Shown here one piece after another: positions 1 to 7,169 of a stretch of 15,608 nt of DNA. A program made the translations under genes and the position numbers. Source of the stretch: Candidatus Hodarchaeota archaeon (lineage in GTDB: Archaea > Asgardarchaeota > Heimdallarchaeia > Hodarchaeales > Hodarchaeaceae); the NCBI GenBank assembly GCA_016840305.1, contig JAEOSP010000307.1, positions 1 through 15,608 of the forward strand, given 5' to 3'. The notes below the pieces were generated by a model that saw only the letters and a list, made by a program, of their open reading frames with translations, ran no database searches and had not been told where the DNA came from. The stretch's first letter is position 1, and the number at the start of each line of letters is the position of its first letter.

Positions 1-1235
1 ATTGAACCTTTTACAGGGAAATATCCTCCTATGAACCCTGTTATCAGACCAATTATGATTCCGATAATAATTATCGGCCATTCTAATGTAACTTCAGGTC
101 TAAAGGGTATTGTGAGCATATCGACATATAGTGGACTAAATGCACTAAGAAACATTAATCCTAAGATTGTGCCTAATATCGTTCCTATAATAGCAATGAC
201 TAAAGCCATACCCAAGTATTGAAAAATAATGGTTCTTCTACTATATCCTAGAGCTTGAGCTACACCAATATCTTTCCTTTCTGCTACAACCATCCTCCCT
301 AATAAAATATAAAGCCCTCCTATTGCCATTCCAAGAATGATTAAAGGAAGAACAAGACCAAATTCCCTAGCCTCTTCAATATCTAATCGCAATAACCAAT
401 ATGCAGGTTGATTATCAATGTCAATTGGATCACTCAGCTTTAAACCATGGTTATCTTCAAGAAATTCCCTTAAATCATTAGCAATTTCTTCTCGTTTAGT
501 TTGAGATAAACCATCCTCAAGAAGAACTGATATTTCATTTACTTTACCTTGAACATTGAGTAATCTTTGTGCAGCTGTCAATGGTAGAAATATAACTCCA
601 AACCGACGAGGACTGGGCATTAAGTCATTGAAAGAACCCATGTTGATCAAATATTCTGGTGAGGCTATAGTTCCTTGAATTTCAAAAGAATTGAGATTAT
701 CTCCGATTGCAACAAATTCTTGTGCTTCAAGTTTCCAATATTCCGCAAGATGAGCCTCTATTAAACAAACATCCTTGTACTGGCTAATCTCAGAAAAGGG
801 GGACCCAGTAAGAATATTATAGCTATTAACATCTGGTTTTTCACGATAATTTCCCTCAGAGTCGAGAGTGCTCATAGCCACAATCTGACCATTTTGCCGC
901 TCACCACGAATCACGAAAACAGTGTTATGAATAATTCTTAACTCAAATGCAAGTAAACAGGGTTCATTACTTTGAAACACTCTCATATATTGGGTTAAAT
1001 TGTAATAATCTATCCAAGCATCTTCTCCTGATCCTCCAGGATTTGCAGTTTGCATAGTAAATGAGGCCATATTATAATCATCAAATGCTTGATCATATGT
1101 TCTTGTCATATGTATGAAAGCTGTTATCATTCCGTTAAAAGAAGTGATTCCAATTGCGATTACGAGAGCTATTGTTAAAAATCTAACTTTATGAGCTTTA
1201 ATGGCTCTATAAATGTTTTTTGTTATTTTTGTCAT
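1..1235 (-). CDS. FtsX/MacB-type ABC transporter permease, 3'-truncated by window edge
   Basis: The reading frame starts at ATG (1235-1233; MTKITKNIYRAIKAHKVRFL) and stays open for about 411 codons to the left edge, so the C-terminus is missing. Seen: a basic N-terminus and a first membrane helix (residues ~18-40, LTIALVIAIGITSF); a long extracytoplasmic domain (~45-285); then an FtsX-type core with helices at about 290-312, 342-367 and 385-405. The cytoplasmic loop VVAERKDIGVAQALGYSRR between the first two core helices is typical of FtsX/MacB/LolC permeases (conserved family feature: E-[IV]-[GA]-x-x-[KRQ]-A-[LI]-G). It starts 14 nt after the stop of the ATPase gene, so the two should form one transporter. 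Family members move lipoproteins or peptides, or transmit force across the membrane; the substrate here is unknown. The full protein may carry a second set of helices to the left. Identity as an FtsX-domain permease is secure; function is not. Confidence 0.88.
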   Translation of the reverse strand, partial: MTKITKNIYRAIKAHKVRFLTIALVIAIGITSFNGMITAFIHMTRTYDQAFDDYNMASFTMQTANPGGSGEDAWIDYYNLTQYMRVFQSNEPCLLAFELRIIHNTVFVIRGERQNGQIVAMSTLDSEGNYREKPDVNSYNILTGSPFSEISQYKDVCLIEAHLAEYWKLEAQEFVAIGDNLNSFEIQGTIASPEYLINMGSFNDLMPSPRRFGVIFLPLTAAQRLLNVQGKVNEISVLLEDGLSQTKREEIANDLREFLEDNHGLKLSDPIDIDNQPAYWLLRLDIEEAREFGLVLPLIILGMAIGGLYILLGRMVVAERKDIGVAQALGYSRRTIIFQYLGMALVIAIIGTILGTILGLMFLSAFSPLYVDMLTIPFRPEVTLEWPIIIIGIIIGLITGFIGGYFPVKGS

Positions 1236-1249
1236 TGTTAATCACTTCA

Positions 1250-1960
1250 TTACCATTCTAACTGCTCAGCAGAAATCGGAGTCTGCTTTTGAATTGAATC
1301 GATTTCACCTGATCGTAATCGAATCACCAAATCACCAATTGATGCGATTTTTTGATTATGAGTAACCAAAACGGTTAAAACATCTGGATGTTCTTTAACC
1401 ATGCTTTGAATCACTGCTAAAACTTGTTTCCCCTCTTTTACAGATAGCTCACCAGTAGGTTCATCACATAGAAGTAGTTGAGGAGATTTTGCCATCGCAC
1501 GGGCCGCTGCAACTCTCTGTTGTTCACCCCCTGACAATTGAGAAGGAAAATGAAAACGTTTGTCGTATAACCCAACTTTTCTTAGGAACTCTGATGCACG
1601 TTCATTGACTTCTTTCTGTGATAATTTCTCCTTTGATCTAAGTTCTAAGGCGTATGCTACGTTCTCCTGAGCAGTAAACACCGGTAGTAAATTAAAAAAT
1701 TGAAAAATGAATCCACATGTCTCTCTTCTGAATAGAGTCAGTTCTTTTTTGTTTAAGTGGGTAATATCCTGACCATTAACAATAATATTACCAGTACACC
1801 TATCAATACCACCAAGAACATTGAGCAGAGTAGTTTTCCCAGAACCAGAGGGGCCTAGTACAACAATGACTTGCCCTAGTTCTAAATTCAGTGATATATT
1901 CCGTAACGCATGTATTTCGTGATCTCCCATACGGTATACACGATTAACATTTTCTAACAT
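1250..1960 (-). CDS. ABC transporter ATP-binding protein (LolD/MacB/FtsE type)
   Basis: This is the cytoplasmic ATPase that powers the adjacent FtsX-type permease. With the ATG at 1960 the protein has 236 residues, the usual length for this subfamily. Seen: Walker A GPSGSGKTT (36-44), Q-loop Gln87 in FIFQFFNLLP, signature LSGGEQQ (142-148), Walker B LLLCDEPTGELS (Asp166, Glu167), and H-loop His201 in VTHN. The phrase FQFFNLLP after the Q-loop and the GELS D-loop are typical of the LolD/MacB/FtsE group. A longer reading from GTG at 2005 adds 15 residues (MFLPDQGFKIIVEGV). It has a GAGATGA about 7 nt upstream, whereas the ATG has only a weak, closely spaced GGTG. The start is therefore not settled; I prefer the ATG by family length. 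It follows the RDD gene on the same strand and is 14 nt from the permease. Confidence 0.93.
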   Translation of the reverse strand: MLENVNRVYRMGDHEIHALRNISLNLELGQVIVVLGPSGSGKTTLLNVLGGIDRCTGNIIVNGQDITHLNKKELTLFRRETCGFIFQFFNLLPVFTAQENVAYALELRSKEKLSQKEVNERASEFLRKVGLYDKRFHFPSQLSGGEQQRVAAARAMAKSPQLLLCDEPTGELSVKEGKQVLAVIQSMVKEHPDVLTVLVTHNQKIASIGDLVIRLRSGEIDSIQKQTPISAEQLEW

Positions 1961-2038
1961 TACACCTTCAACGATGATTTTGAAACCCTGATCTGGTAGA
2001 AACACTATGAATTCATCTCGTATAGTTGATAAAGGAGG

Positions 2039-2440
2039 TTAAGACAGTCCTTTTACTGATGGATCAATCTCTTTAACTACTTTTGTACCAGCACGCAAGA
2101 AGAAAAATCTTTTCGTATGTAGCTTAAATTTTCTCTTCGTTGATTCGTTTGTATCCGTAACAACACGTATACCAAGTATTAATTTTCCTACTGATTGGCC
2201 ATTGGTTAAACTAGAATATAATATATGATATAAGGGAAATGCAAGCACAAACCATAGTATAATCAAGGATTGCGGATCACCTTCTAAACTCAAGAGAGGT
2301 TTCCAAAATATATCATATTCTAAGTACCAACCAAATTCTACTCCAATAGCAAGCCCTACTCCTATTATAAGATCAATTACTAAAGCGATTAATCTCACAG
2401 GTAAGGAAGCATCTTTATATTCAATTCTTGTCATTGACAT
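2039..2440 (-). CDS. RDD-family small membrane protein
   Basis: A 133-aa protein with the two marks of the RDD family: the PVRLIALVIDLIIG segment (Arg/Asp in the first helix, residues ~15-28) and the TNGQSVGKLILGIRVV segment after the second helix (~79-94). There are two clear membrane helices (~16-36 and ~58-76). The tail is short and basic, ending near KEIDPSVKGLS, where many relatives have a third helix. RDD proteins are mostly uncharacterised; some act in transport or ion exchange. The ATG at 2440 overlaps the end of the upstream surface-protein gene by 10 bp and has AGGTGA 7 nt before it. A second ATG two codons in (2434) would give a classic ATGA stop-start overlap, but its spacing to the AGGTGA is poorer. 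The overlap implies translational coupling with the surface protein, so the two may act together in the envelope. Confidence 0.8.
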   Translation of the reverse strand: MSMTRIEYKDASLPVRLIALVIDLIIGVGLAIGVEFGWYLEYDIFWKPLLSLEGDPQSLIILWFVLAFPLYHILYSSLTNGQSVGKLILGIRVVTDTNESTKRKFKLHTKRFFFLRAGTKVVKEIDPSVKGLS

Positions 2441-4464
2441 TTTCTTTTCACCTTTTTAATAAATAATATCACACAAACAGAAAATAATATCGTGGGTAGC
2501 TCGAAAGCTGGAATTGATCCTCCTCCTACAACAACAGATTTCAATTGAGTTGTTTCTCCACTATCTATTAACGCGAAATACTGAGTATAACCAATATTGG
2601 TCGTTTTCCAAGCATGGGATACCTGATCATAATGGGTATCAACCTCTACCCATTCTTGATTATCCCAGATTACCCATTGATATAATGGAAACGTGTCTGT
2701 AAAATTGCTTGGTTTCTCTGATAATGGATAAGTGAGTGTCAAAAAAATAATATCCTCTGGTAACTCACATTGAAATCCTAATCCTAGAATTGAATTTGCG
2801 GGTAAATTTGGATAGGAGTCTTCTGTGAGAAGAGAGAGGTTGAAAAATTGATTTGATCTTGATACTACAGACGATGTGAACCAAAATGTATCGTTTTCAT
2901 CATGTACGTCTAAAGAACGAGGTTCATCAGCTATTAGATCCCAATTCCAAGCAAAATCACTTGTATATATATAAAAAGTCAGGTTAAGAGAGTTAATGTT
3001 TCCTGCTTCATCTCTTATTTCTATATGTAAATTATATGTTCCATTAGTCAGTGTATTATACGGAATTGAATGATTCTGGTGTTCTTCTAGTAATAAACTA
3101 ACCTTATCACCATCATTCAATGAATAAGTAACATTAACGTCTTCAGATACATTAAACTTTATGTTGAATGCTCCTTTTTGAATAGTATAATTTTCAAAGT
3201 TATTTAGGGTTATAGATGGCAAAGTATTATCTACCGAGAAAATGTATTTAGAACTCGTCCAGACACCAGCACTACTATTTACATAAACAGAGAGACTATG
3301 AGTAATTTCTGATAAAGGGCTGGGGACTGATAGAAAAGCTTGCTCTGAAATGATTGTGGTACTTTCATTACTAGGATTATTATCCCAATTAAAGGTCATT
3401 ACACCGCTTCCAGAAACCACTGTAAATTCTATCTGACTTATTCCTCGAATACGGCTATTATTTCTTGGTGAATTCAAAATGATTCCAGGTAGAGTATTAT
3501 CAGTTTGGTATTTAAGTAAAAAAGATGTATAATACCCTACATTATCATAAGCGACTATCGATAGATTATGCCAACCCTCTGCAACAGGTATTGTTGTTTC
3601 TATGAACAGACGGGAGGATGAATTCGTTTGATAATCCCAACTATAATATATTACATCTATTCCATAAGGAGAAGTAAGTTCTAAGGAAATTAAGGAGCCT
3701 AATGATAATTTTGATTCATTAGAAGGAGATACACTACTTAAAAATGGACCATTATACCCATCAGGCGTGGAAGCTATCTCTACACTTGTTAAGTTATACC
3801 AAATGTCGCTTACAAAGAAGAGATAAGAACTCAAAAACATTCCTGTGTTCTTCTCATAATAAGAAAAGTTCGGAAATCCCGGTAAATCAATACTGATTTT
3901 CCATGCTTCAAAAGTACCCACACCATTCATGGTGATATTTTCTAGATTTAGTACAGTAATATTTCGATTTCCGAAGCTAGGGATAGAGATGAGATATGTA
4001 TAATCCTTAGAGAAATTGGTTGGGTCTATCCAAAAATCAAACTTACTGCTTGGTTCTCCATCCCAATCCCAGTAGTTAAAAGAGCTATAAAAATGATTTA
4101 TACTTTCTCTACTAATTATAGACTCAAAAGGTGATTCAATGCTACTAGTATTCTGATAGTCAGCACGTGTAAACCAATGAGAAGCATTTAGAGAAAGAAG
4201 CCATAAATCAAGCGTATTGACATTCCCTTGTCCAGAAATATACTGACTCACAGTCATGTTGGTCTTCGGAAGAATTGTTGATTCTATCGGTGTTCTAGAA
4301 CTAGCGCTAGAAATGTCATAATTGATGAGGGATGATGTAACTACTTGTGAATCATCTTGTAGTACTGGATCATATATCATAAGAGGTTTAAATAATATTG
4401 ATACCCATATGAAATAAAGAACCAACGCAGTGATCGTTATCCATTTTGAAATTCGAAAATTCAT
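2431..4464 (-). CDS. Large membrane-anchored surface glycoprotein-like protein with Ig-like repeats
   Basis: A 677-aa protein with an N-terminal helix (residues ~8-26), a very long Thr/Ser/Asn-rich outside part, and a C-terminal helix (~655-669) followed by the basic tail KKVKRK. I count about 23 N-x-S/T sequons outside the membrane, which suggests heavy N-glycosylation. Residues ~240-500 look like three beta-sandwich (Ig/fibronectin-like) units. The boundary phrase DNTLP recurs at 322-326 and 412-416, a 90-residue period, each time followed by [GS]I.LN. The third unit ends in GTYNLHIEIRDEAGN, a common pattern in archaeal and bacterial surface repeats. The region ~505-632, ending WVEVDTHYDQVSHAWK...YTQYFALID, resembles the membrane-proximal domain of other archaeal surface proteins. 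GGTGG lies 6 nt before the ATG. It heads the run that leads to the RDD protein and ABC transporter. No enzyme motif was found; role unknown, perhaps structural or binding. Confidence 0.82.
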   Translation of the reverse strand: MNFRISKWITITALVLYFIWVSILFKPLMIYDPVLQDDSQVVTSSLINYDISSASSRTPIESTILPKTNMTVSQYISGQGNVNTLDLWLLSLNASHWFTRADYQNTSSIESPFESIISRESINHFYSSFNYWDWDGEPSSKFDFWIDPTNFSKDYTYLISIPSFGNRNITVLNLENITMNGVGTFEAWKISIDLPGFPNFSYYEKNTGMFLSSYLFFVSDIWYNLTSVEIASTPDGYNGPFLSSVSPSNESKLSLGSLISLELTSPYGIDVIYYSWDYQTNSSSRLFIETTIPVAEGWHNLSIVAYDNVGYYTSFLLKYQTDNTLPGIILNSPRNNSRIRGISQIEFTVVSGSGVMTFNWDNNPSNESTTIISEQAFLSVPSPLSEITHSLSVYVNSSAGVWTSSKYIFSVDNTLPSITLNNFENYTIQKGAFNIKFNVSEDVNVTYSLNDGDKVSLLLEEHQNHSIPYNTLTNGTYNLHIEIRDEAGNINSLNLTFYIYTSDFAWNWDLIADEPRSLDVHDENDTFWFTSSVVSRSNQFFNLSLLTEDSYPNLPANSILGLGFQCELPEDIIFLTLTYPLSEKPSNFTDTFPLYQWVIWDNQEWVEVDTHYDQVSHAWKTTNIGYTQYFALIDSGETTQLKSVVVGGGSIPAFELPTILFSVCVILFIKKVKRKCQ

Positions 4465-4618
4465 CCTTTACCACCGTTTTAGCAACTTTTGATAATCTAG
4501 TGTGTATCTGATTAGAGGAACTCTGTATAGGACAAAGAATAAAGTAGTTTTTTAATTAATAAGTTCTGGTGCACAATGTATACTGAGTGATATATTAACT
4601 TTTCAGAGTGACTCAATC
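4465..4618. promoter_or_regulatory. Divergent promoter region with candidate TATA box and RHH operator
   Basis: This 154-nt spacer separates the minus-strand surface-protein gene from the plus-strand RHH gene. On the plus strand GATATATTAA (4589-4598) is a good archaeal TATA-like element. GAGTGA occurs twice, at 4585-4590 and 4606-4611, exactly 21 bp apart (two helical turns) and bracketing the TATA element. Both sites sit in small dyads: ACT-g-AGT at 4582-4588 and GAGT-g-ACTC at 4606-4614. Repeated short dyads on one helix face are how ribbon-helix-helix dimers usually bind, so autorepression is a reasonable inference. The TATA position would put transcription close to the TTG at 4619, giving a very short leader. 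Confidence 0.4.
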
Positions 4619-4798
4619 TTGAAAACATCTACTATTACAATACGCCTACCCCTTAAAACTTTACATGAAATTGATCATCTTTCAGAAATTACCAAACTGC
4701 GACCATCAGTTCTCTGTTCGTATGTTCTCCAAGAGAAAATGCATGAATGGGTTCGAGATTATGCCGAAAATCTTTCAAAAGAGGTAAAGGAGCTTTAA
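4619..4798 (+). CDS. Small ribbon-helix-helix (CopG/Arc-like) transcriptional regulator, TTG start
   Basis: A 59-aa protein read from TTG (4619-4621) to TAA (4796-4798). Residues 2-9 (KTSTITIR) form the alternating strand that inserts into the DNA major groove in RHH proteins. LPLKTLHEIDHLSEITKLRP is helix A plus turn, and SVLCSYVLQEKMHEWV is helix B. The pattern T-I-[TR]-[IV]-R-[LV]-P...[ILV]D.L...T..[ST]RS.[VL] is close to the CopG family, here with RPSVLCSYVLQEKM. No ATG is available in frame before codon 41, and the frame is open upstream only to 4556. A GAGTGA 7 nt before the TTG may serve as ribosome site, although the same bases may be an operator. The stop is 2 nt before the ATG of the seven-TM gene, so the two are co-transcribed. 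It is probably an autorepressor controlling this pair. Confidence 0.75.
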   Translation: MKTSTITIRLPLKTLHEIDHLSEITKLRPSVLCSYVLQEKMHEWVRDYAENLSKEVKEL

Positions 4799-4800
4799 TA

Positions 4801-5550
4801 ATGTTCGAATTACTACGATTGATTACAGCAACGACAGTAATAGCTTTTGGGGTATTATCACTTTACACGGGTATTAAATTCATAAAATTGTGGTTTTTAT
4901 TCCGTGAAGAATCACTTTTTCATTTAGGAACACTATCTCTAGGGATGGTTGCGTACTTTATAACCATAGATATCTTCATAACTTGGAATGACACCATTTT
5001 TGTAGAATTAATCATGATTAAGGTGGTACCTGTTGTACTTTCAATCTTGTGTTTAGAACTAAGTCTTTTTTATCTAACTTTATTTGCAAATCGAAAAAAT
5101 CTCTGGGAGAAATACATTCCGTTTTTCTTTGGAATTAGTTTCGGTACTTCATTAGCGCTCCTTGGGTTAACTCCTGATTCAGATCAGTGGTTTTGGAGTT
5201 TGCTAGTTATTTCTTATAGTATTTCCTTAATTTTAATCTCTCTACTTACAATTAAGATAGTCCAGAATTCTTTCATCTTGATGAAGAGTGAAGAACTTCA
5301 AAAAGAGGCTGATCGCCGATTTCTTTCAACCTTAATCTTTGCCTCCACAATGTTATTTGGTGGAGCTATTGTCGACATAATGATATTTTCAATAATGACT
5401 TTTAGTGGATTAGATTTTTGGCAAGAGACAATTATACTTGGTGGATTAATATCTCCTCCATTTCTCATCCTTACTATATGGTTTGTAAATAGGCTCTTCA
5501 GAAATCTGGAAGAAGCTAATATTGTCCAAATCATGAACTTGCTAAGCTAA
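4801..5550 (+). CDS. Seven-transmembrane protein of unknown function
   Basis: A 249-aa hydrophobic protein with seven predicted helices at about 7-27, 40-61, 70-94, 105-123, 130-153, 173-198 and 206-232, and short charged loops. I chose the ATG at 4801 (MFELLRLITATTVIAFGVL) because AGGAG lies 8 nt before it and the upstream RHH gene ends at 4798. A longer reading from 4747 would overlap the RHH gene in another frame and add an implausible basic leader. The longest cytoplasmic-looking loop is between helices 5 and 6 (QNSFILMKSEELQKEADRRF). The topology recalls the 7-TM sensor halves found in some archaeal histidine kinases, but no kinase or other output domain is attached. Helix 7 has no Lys, so it is not a retinal protein. 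I do not recognise a family. Its coupling to an RHH regulator suggests a controlled membrane sensor or transporter. Confidence 0.75.
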   Translation: MFELLRLITATTVIAFGVLSLYTGIKFIKLWFLFREESLFHLGTLSLGMVAYFITIDIFITWNDTIFVELIMIKVVPVVLSILCLELSLFYLTLFANRKNLWEKYIPFFFGISFGTSLALLGLTPDSDQWFWSLLVISYSISLILISLLTIKIVQNSFILMKSEELQKEADRRFLSTLIFASTMLFGGAIVDIMIFSIMTFSGLDFWQETIILGGLISPPFLILTIWFVNRLFRNLEEANIVQIMNLLS

Positions 5551-5564
5551 GAAGCTAAAATCGC

Positions 5565-5753
5565 CTAACATAGCATTTGTAGACATTTCACGTTCTCATA
5601 AGATCAGAATACACAACAATCCTCATTTTGGGGGCGAAGAATAAACTGACAGTTAGAACAGGTGTAAAACAACACACACTGATTTTCTGGCATCTGAACC
5701 TCTGATCGATTGCCGCACGTTGGACATGTAACGTTAGAAATGAGGACTTTCAT
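5565..5753 (-). CDS. GDCCVxC-type Cys-rich zinc-ribbon protein; in-frame TGA, probable selenoprotein
   Basis: Read from ATG at 5753 (MKVLISNVTCPTCG) the frame meets TGA at 5606-5604, then continues SYENVKCLQMLC to TAG at 5567-5565. Treating TGA as selenocysteine gives 62 residues with U50. The family signature is present on both sides: CPxCG (Cys10, Cys13), MPxxxC..FYxCxxC (Cys26, Cys32, Cys35), DCCVF (Cys46, Cys47), then U50, S-Y and VKC (Cys57). In the family I recall as 'GDCCVxC domain-containing (seleno)protein', the motif is GDCCVFCSYGxVxCPP, so TGA falls exactly on the last Cys of the motif. The Gly of GDCC is Asn-Glu here. The role is probably redox or metal binding; no reaction is established. 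An upstream in-frame ATG at 5789 would add 12 residues not typical of the family. The gene follows the STE24 gene on the same strand (about 60 nt) and converges on the 7-TM gene, 14 nt apart. A plain nonsense mutation of TGC or TGT is the alternative. I see no obvious SECIS by eye. Confidence 0.72.
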
Positions 5754-5813
5754 CATAAGAGAGATTTGTATTCGAGAATAATATCTCATTCATTATGAAA
5801 ATCGCTTTTCTCT

Positions 5814-7019
5814 TCATTCAGAATTTCTAAGTCTTTCCTTGATAGGCGGATGAGACATGAATAAAAGCTTCTCCCACCAAGGAGGATTAATATCTGCAAG
5901 ATTTTGATCAGCCATCTTCATCATCAAGCTGTTGACAACAGTAGAATCCTTAATATAAGAAGAAGCAAATAGATCAGCCGCTTTTTCACGTTTTCGTGAA
6001 TACCACAAAGAAGGAACATTAAGTAACACTGAATTGATTAGCCAAAAACTAATTCCTAGAACAGGGATTCCGCTAACCGTACTTATTTCTAGAGAATAGC
6101 CAAAGATAGCAGCCAAAGGTTGATAGCTCAGATGCGTTAAAAAAAGCATAAGAAATGTTGAAACTGTTCCGATTAGTATTTGCCTCCACAAATCACGATA
6201 TTTAAAGTGTGCAATTTCGTGTAATACTACCCACTTTATTTCTTCATCAATATACTTCTCAAGCATTGTATCAGCTATTATAATTCGTCGGGTTGCACCA
6301 AAACCCATTAAGGCAGCGTTTCCTACTGTAGCTATTTCACCTAGTTTCCAATTAAGAACCTTTGTAGTCTTTACACCTGCTTGATCAGCCAACTGTAAAA
6401 GATCTTCGGCTAATTCAGGATGAGTTTCATTCAATGGACTGAATTTATAAAAACGTGGTAAAATAAATATAGGAATTAAATTCCCTAGAATAACGGAGAA
6501 TATTATGAGAGCAAGGGTACCCCAAACCCACCAACTATCGGGAAAAGTTCTTAAAAACCAAAAAAAACCTTCAAACACAATTAATCCGAAAATAAGACTG
6601 AATATTTCCCCCTTTATTCGTCGTTTGAACCATTGTTTATTAGATAATTTTGTTAAACCATATTTCCTTGAAAATCGTGTAAGTGAGTAATAAGCAATTG
6701 GTAACTCAATAACGCTTAGAAATAGGAATACGAGCATGTAGAATATTCCCACTACAATGAATGGGTTTTCAGATACATATTTTACGATATAATCCTCAAA
6801 TATCACAGTAACTTTTGAAAAAACGATGAAAATCATAACTATAAAGGACATGATGGCTAGGCGAAAATCAAATTTGCGCAAGGCTCTTGTGTACAAAAGA
6901 GCTAACTCTCGACGTTCTTTATCAAAATCAGTCACCAGTTGAGGTGGAGAGAGATTTGCTTCTATTTCTGAGATCTCACTAAGTTGCTCATTACTAGCAG
7001 ATTCCTTTTCTGTCATCAT
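5814..7019 (-). CDS. M48A metalloprotease, STE24/CAAX prenyl protease 1-like
   Basis: A 401-aa integral-membrane zinc protease. Zinc-site residues are intact: HEIAH at 267-271, and the third ligand Glu345 in SRKREKAADLFA (341-352). The C-terminus carries SHPPIKERL (389-397), the hallmark end of STE24 enzymes, and LPIAYYSLTRFSRKYGL (106-122) matches the family's luminal segment. Helices lie at about 53-74, 86-110, 138-157, 165-187, 281-297 and 318-337. Five features favour STE24 over the ~290-aa HtpX: length, four helices before HExxH, the phrase ILPRFYKFSPL, the RRIIIADTML segment and the SHPP tail. In eukaryotes STE24 cleaves prenylated CAAX proteins and clears blocked translocons; in archaea it probably acts in membrane protein quality control. 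The N-terminal 45 residues are acidic and look disordered. The start is MM at 7019/7016, with GGGAT upstream. It precedes the selenoprotein candidate. Confidence 0.92.
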   Translation of the reverse strand: MMTEKESASNEQLSEISEIEANLSPPQLVTDFDKERRELALLYTRALRKFDFRLAIMSFIVMIFIVFSKVTVIFEDYIVKYVSENPFIVVGIFYMLVFLFLSVIELPIAYYSLTRFSRKYGLTKLSNKQWFKRRIKGEIFSLIFGLIVFEGFFWFLRTFPDSWWVWGTLALIIFSVILGNLIPIFILPRFYKFSPLNETHPELAEDLLQLADQAGVKTTKVLNWKLGEIATVGNAALMGFGATRRIIIADTMLEKYIDEEIKWVVLHEIAHFKYRDLWRQILIGTVSTFLMLFLTHLSYQPLAAIFGYSLEISTVSGIPVLGISFWLINSVLLNVPSLWYSRKREKAADLFASSYIKDSTVVNSLMMKMADQNLADINPPWWEKLLFMSHPPIKERLRNSE

Positions 7020-7095
7020 TCCATTATCCCTAAAGAATTAAACGATGTTATAATCCCAAAGAAAGGTTTCTCATTATTAGTTATTATTGTAATTC

Positions 7096-7111
7096 TACTG
7101 AATGGTCAGTA
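7096..7111. promoter_or_regulatory. Inverted repeat, candidate operator between divergent genes
   Basis: TACTGA-atgg-TCAGTA is a perfect 6-bp dyad with a 4-nt centre. It lies in the 150-nt spacer between the STE24 gene (minus) and the CDP-alcohol phosphatidyltransferase gene (plus), 59 nt before the latter's ATG and 77 nt from the former's. Short dyads of this size suit a dimeric helix-turn-helix regulator. The rest of the spacer is AT-rich, with possible TATA-like stretches but nothing decisive. Confidence 0.35.
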
Positions 7112-7169
7112 AGTAAGAAATTTGAAGAGCCATTGATTCTACCCTTTCATATAGAACGAGATGAAATGA

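Noticed and set aside
4747..4800. Longer N-terminus for the seven-TM protein (MGSRLCRKSFKRGKGALI)
   Set aside because: It overlaps the RHH gene in another frame; the ATG at 4801 has a strong AGGAG site at correct spacing and begins directly with the first helix region.
5298..5534. Minus-strand open frame opposite the seven-TM gene
   Set aside because: Antisense shadow without domain features; the plus strand has the hydrophobic-helix pattern and ribosome site.
4801..5550. Seven-TM protein as a microbial rhodopsin
   Set aside because: Helix 7 (about 206-232) has no Lys for retinal attachment, and the helix 3 carboxylate pattern is absent.
5814..7019. HtpX heat-shock protease
   Set aside because: Length of 401 aa, four helices before HExxH and the SHPPIKERL tail all fit STE24/M48A better.
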